From Kutzneria sp. CA-103260 (GTDB taxonomy: Bacteria > Actinomycetota > Actinomycetes > Mycobacteriales > Pseudonocardiaceae), in the NCBI RefSeq assembly GCF_018263855.1, contig NZ_CP073318.1:1860001-1924000 (forward strand): a DNA stretch of 64,000 bases, given 5' to 3'. Shown here one piece after another: positions 61,597 to 64,000 of this stretch (its first letter is position 1; the number at the start of each line of letters is the position of its first letter). Under the pieces are notes generated by a model. The model searched no databases. It saw nothing but the letters and a program-made list of their open reading frames with translations, and was not told where the DNA came from. Both the position numbers and the translations under genes were made by a program.

Positions 61597-64000
61597 ATGT
61601 CCCTGCCCAGGCTTCTCCCCGTCATCCTGCTCGCCGCGCTGCTGCCGGTCGGCGTGGCGCACGCCGCGACCTCCACCCGGCTGGAGGCGGAGAACGCCAC
61701 GCTGTCGGGTGGCGCGGTTGTCGCCGGTGATCACACGGGTTACAGCGGTTCCGGCTTCGTGGCCGGTTATACCGACGGCCACAAGGGAACCGCCGCCACC
61801 GCGTTCTCCGTCACCACCTCGGCCGCGGGCAGCACGCCGATCGGCCTGCGCTACGCCAACGGCACCGGCTCGGCCCAGACCCTGTCGATCTACGTCAACG
61901 GGATGAGCGCGGTGCGGACCTCGCTGCCGGCCACCGCCGACTGGAACACCTGGGCCACCAAGACCGACAACCTGCCGCTGGCCAGCGGCGCGAACACGAT
62001 CAGCTACCAGTTCGACAGCACCGACAGCGGCAACGTCAACCTGGACGACATCACGGTCGGCACACCGCAAGCAGCCCCGGCGGGCCAGGTCTACCCGGCG
62101 GCGGACGCCTTCGCCGCCGGCGGCCCGGCGCAGGCCACCACGCTGCCCGGGTACTACGGCGCGAGCTACCTGACCGGTTTCACCGCGCAGGGCGCGTTCG
62201 TGAACTTCACGGTGAACTCCCCGAGCGCCGCCAGCCAGGCGCTGACCGTGGCGTACGCGAACTCGACCGGTTCGGCGCAGACCATTTCACTGTATCTCAA
62301 CGGCATCAAGCAGAAGCAGCTCAGCCTGCCGTCCGGCCCCGGCTGGCAGACGGTCACTGCCGACATCACCGCGCGCACCGGCGTGAACCTGGTGGGCCTG
62401 AAGACCGATCCCGGCGACAGCGGCAACCTCGCCGTCAACTACGTCGCCCTGTCCGGTGGCCGGCCCTTCGCCGACCGCGGCGCCACCGTCCCGTACACCG
62501 AATACACGGCCGCGTCCGCGCAGACCAACGGGACAGTGCTGCCGGCGAGCACCAACTACCCGAGCGTGCAGGCCGAATCGACCGGTCGCCAGGCGGTCCA
62601 GCTCACCTCGACCGGACAGTACGTGCAGTTCACGCTGAGCAAGCCGGCCAACGCCGTCGTGGTCCGATACTCGATCCCCGGCAACGCCGACGGGTCCACC
62701 GCCACCGCGCCGCTGTCCCTGTACGCCAACGGAAACCACCTCCAGGATCTGAACCTGACCACGCAGTACTCCTGGCTGTACGGCGATGGCTACCACGACA
62801 CCCGCAACCCGTCGAGCGGCCCGGCGCACCACTTCTTCGACGAGACCCGTGCGCTGATCGGCAACCAGGCCGCCGGCACGGTCATCAAGCTCCAGAAGGA
62901 CGCCGCCGACGCCGCCGCCTCGTACACGATCGACGTCCTCGACGCCGAGCAGGTGGACCCGGCCCTCGCCATGCCCGCGAACTACAAGTCGGTCACCGAC
63001 TTCGGGGTCGCGCCGAACAGCGGCGCCGACGACACCGCGGCGATCAACGGCGCGCTGGCGACGTTGTCCGGCACCGGTACCGGCCTGTGGTTCCCGAGCG
63101 GCGTCTACCTCATCTCCGGCCAGGTGAACCTGGCCAACGTGGCCGTGCGCGGGGCCGGCGAGTGGTACACGACGATAAAGTCCACCGCGGTCAACGGATC
63201 CGGCGGACTGTTCGCCACCGGCGGCGTCAACCAGATCGCCGACCTGACCGTCTCCGGCGGCCAGACGTCCCGCAACAACGACGCCGGGGCCGCCGGCATC
63301 GAGGGGAACTTCGCCCTCGGCTCGCTCATCCTCGACGTGTGGGTCGAACACACCAAGGTCGGCATCTGGACCGACTCCGGCACCGGCCTCGATGTGGTCG
63401 GCGCCCGGGTCCGCGACGTGTTCGCCGACGGCGTGCACTTCAACGGCGGCACCGCCGACTCGCGGGTGACCCAGTCCGTCGTGCGCAACACCGGCGACGA
63501 CGGCCTCGCCCTGGACACCGAGAAGGGCAACGTCACCGGCTGCGTGCTGGCCGACAACACCGTGCAGAGCCCCATCCAGGCCAACGGCATCGGCGTCTAC
63601 GGCGGCGGGAACACCCTCATCGGGGGCAACCTGGTCGCCGACATCGTCGCCTTCGGCTCCGGCATCACCGTCAGCACCGCGTTCGGCGGCGGCTTCACCG
63701 GCCCCACCACCTTGCGGGACAACACCCTGGTCCGCGCCGGATCGTTCAACTCCAACTGGGGCTCCGCCATCGGCGCGCTGTGGATCTACGCCAACCAGCT
63801 CGACATCACCCAGCCCGTGCTGGTCACCGGCGCCCACCTCCAGGACAGCACCTACCAGGCCGTGTTGCTCAGCTACGGCAAGCAGATCAGCGGCCTCGGC
63901 CTCACCGAGGACACCATCGCCGGGGCCGGCACCTACGGGATCGACATCGAGAACGTCACCGGCAGCATGGCCGCCACCGGCGTCACCGTCACCGACGCCC
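61597..64000 (+). CDS. Secreted CBM35-like/beta-helix glycosidase, GH87 (alpha-1,3-glucanase/mycodextranase)-like, partial
   Basis: The frame from ATG 61597 stays open to the window end (801 residues seen). GGAGA precedes the start. Signal peptide LLPVILLAALLPVGVAHA. Two tandem CBM35/CBM6-like beta-sandwiches (RLEAENATLSGGAVVAG..; YPAADAFAAGGPAQATT..), a third beta-rich region, then from about residue 460 a right-handed beta-helix (VTDFGVAPNSGADDTAAING; WFPSGVYLISGQV; VRNTGDDGLALDTE with Asp634/Asp635). This module order matches GH87 enzymes, which cut alpha-1,3-linked glucans. With GH13 and the importer it completes a path from polymer to glucose. GH28/pectate-lyase relatives are the alternative. 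Confidence 0.8.
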   Translation, partial: MSLPRLLPVILLAALLPVGVAHAATSTRLEAENATLSGGAVVAGDHTGYSGSGFVAGYTDGHKGTAATAFSVTTSAAGSTPIGLRYANGTGSAQTLSIYVNGMSAVRTSLPATADWNTWATKTDNLPLASGANTISYQFDSTDSGNVNLDDITVGTPQAAPAGQVYPAADAFAAGGPAQATTLPGYYGASYLTGFTAQGAFVNFTVNSPSAASQALTVAYANSTGSAQTISLYLNGIKQKQLSLPSGPGWQTVTADITARTGVNLVGLKTDPGDSGNLAVNYVALSGGRPFADRGATVPYTEYTAASAQTNGTVLPASTNYPSVQAESTGRQAVQLTSTGQYVQFTLSKPANAVVVRYSIPGNADGSTATAPLSLYANGNHLQDLNLTTQYSWLYGDGYHDTRNPSSGPAHHFFDETRALIGNQAAGTVIKLQKDAADAAASYTIDVLDAEQVDPALAMPANYKSVTDFGVAPNSGADDTAAINGALATLSGTGTGLWFPSGVYLISGQVNLANVAVRGAGEWYTTIKSTAVNGSGGLFATGGVNQIADLTVSGGQTSRNNDAGAAGIEGNFALGSLILDVWVEHTKVGIWTDSGTGLDVVGARVRDVFADGVHFNGGTADSRVTQSVVRNTGDDGLALDTEKGNVTGCVLADNTVQSPIQANGIGVYGGGNTLIGGNLVADIVAFGSGITVSTAFGGGFTGPTTLRDNTLVRAGSFNSNWGSAIGALWIYANQLDITQPVLVTGAHLQDSTYQAVLLSYGKQISGLGLTEDTIAGAGTYGIDIENVTGSMAATGVTVTDA

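Overview
The window is very GC-rich DNA of a soil-type actinomycete. Signs are strong G/C bias at third codon positions, many GTG starts, many 4-nt start/stop overlaps, Tat and lipoprotein exports, and SARP, TetR, LacI, IclR and MmyB-type regulators. The gene mix (Pls/PosA-type synthetase, BPL_N proteins, DUF222-HNH gene) suggests Pseudonocardiales or Streptomyces relatives. That placement is inference. No rRNA, tRNA or CRISPR array was seen.

Layout. 1-3348: a translationally coupled operon of the end of a Pls/PosA-type protein, two BPL_N-domain paralogues and a polytopic membrane protein. 3324-4855: an MmyB-type regulator divergent from a small membrane protein over a tandem palindrome. 4962-7721: a SARP-NACHT-membrane fusion. 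7742-11884: a lipoprotein esterase, acyl-CoA dehydrogenase, MaoC-like hydratase, IclR regulator and flavin/F420 enzyme. 11885-20446: a worn region with three relics (flavoprotein reductase, SDR, IS5 transposase) among intact hydrolase, MASE1, LysR, DUF3592 and flavin monooxygenase genes. 20447-22102: a DUF222-HNH gene behind a ~120-bp nested palindrome. 22103-23661: an NmrA/TetR pair with duplicated operators.

23658-31931 is the most distinctive locus. Seven leftward genes (SagB-like oxidoreductase, adenylating ligase, acyl carrier protein, DapB-like reductase, class II aldolase, MFS exporter, condensation enzyme) are joined by six consecutive 4-nt overlaps. They face a TauD-type dioxygenase and a TetR regulator. 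This looks like a small thiotemplate natural-product pathway that I cannot match to a known product. A LacI-type palindrome lies at its promoter.

32144-40961: STAS protein, lipoprotein, large Tat esterase, a protein resembling a contractile-injection-system toxin (helical N-terminal LQR..GNAAV motif, HEWCH nuclease-like core), a PPOX/reductase/ferredoxin fusion with a siderophore-interacting protein, and a TetR regulator.

41111-64000: a carbohydrate locus. The first part has an SGNH esterase and three GH78-like proteins with LacI-type operators (AAACGTTT core), plus a GH64 beta-1,3-glucanase. The second has a GH114-like lipoprotein, a LacI regulator and an operon of GH13 alpha-glucosidase, CUT1 ABC importer and a large CBM/beta-helix enzyme resembling GH87, which runs off the window. 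GH64, GH114 and GH87 together point to fungal wall or matrix polysaccharides.
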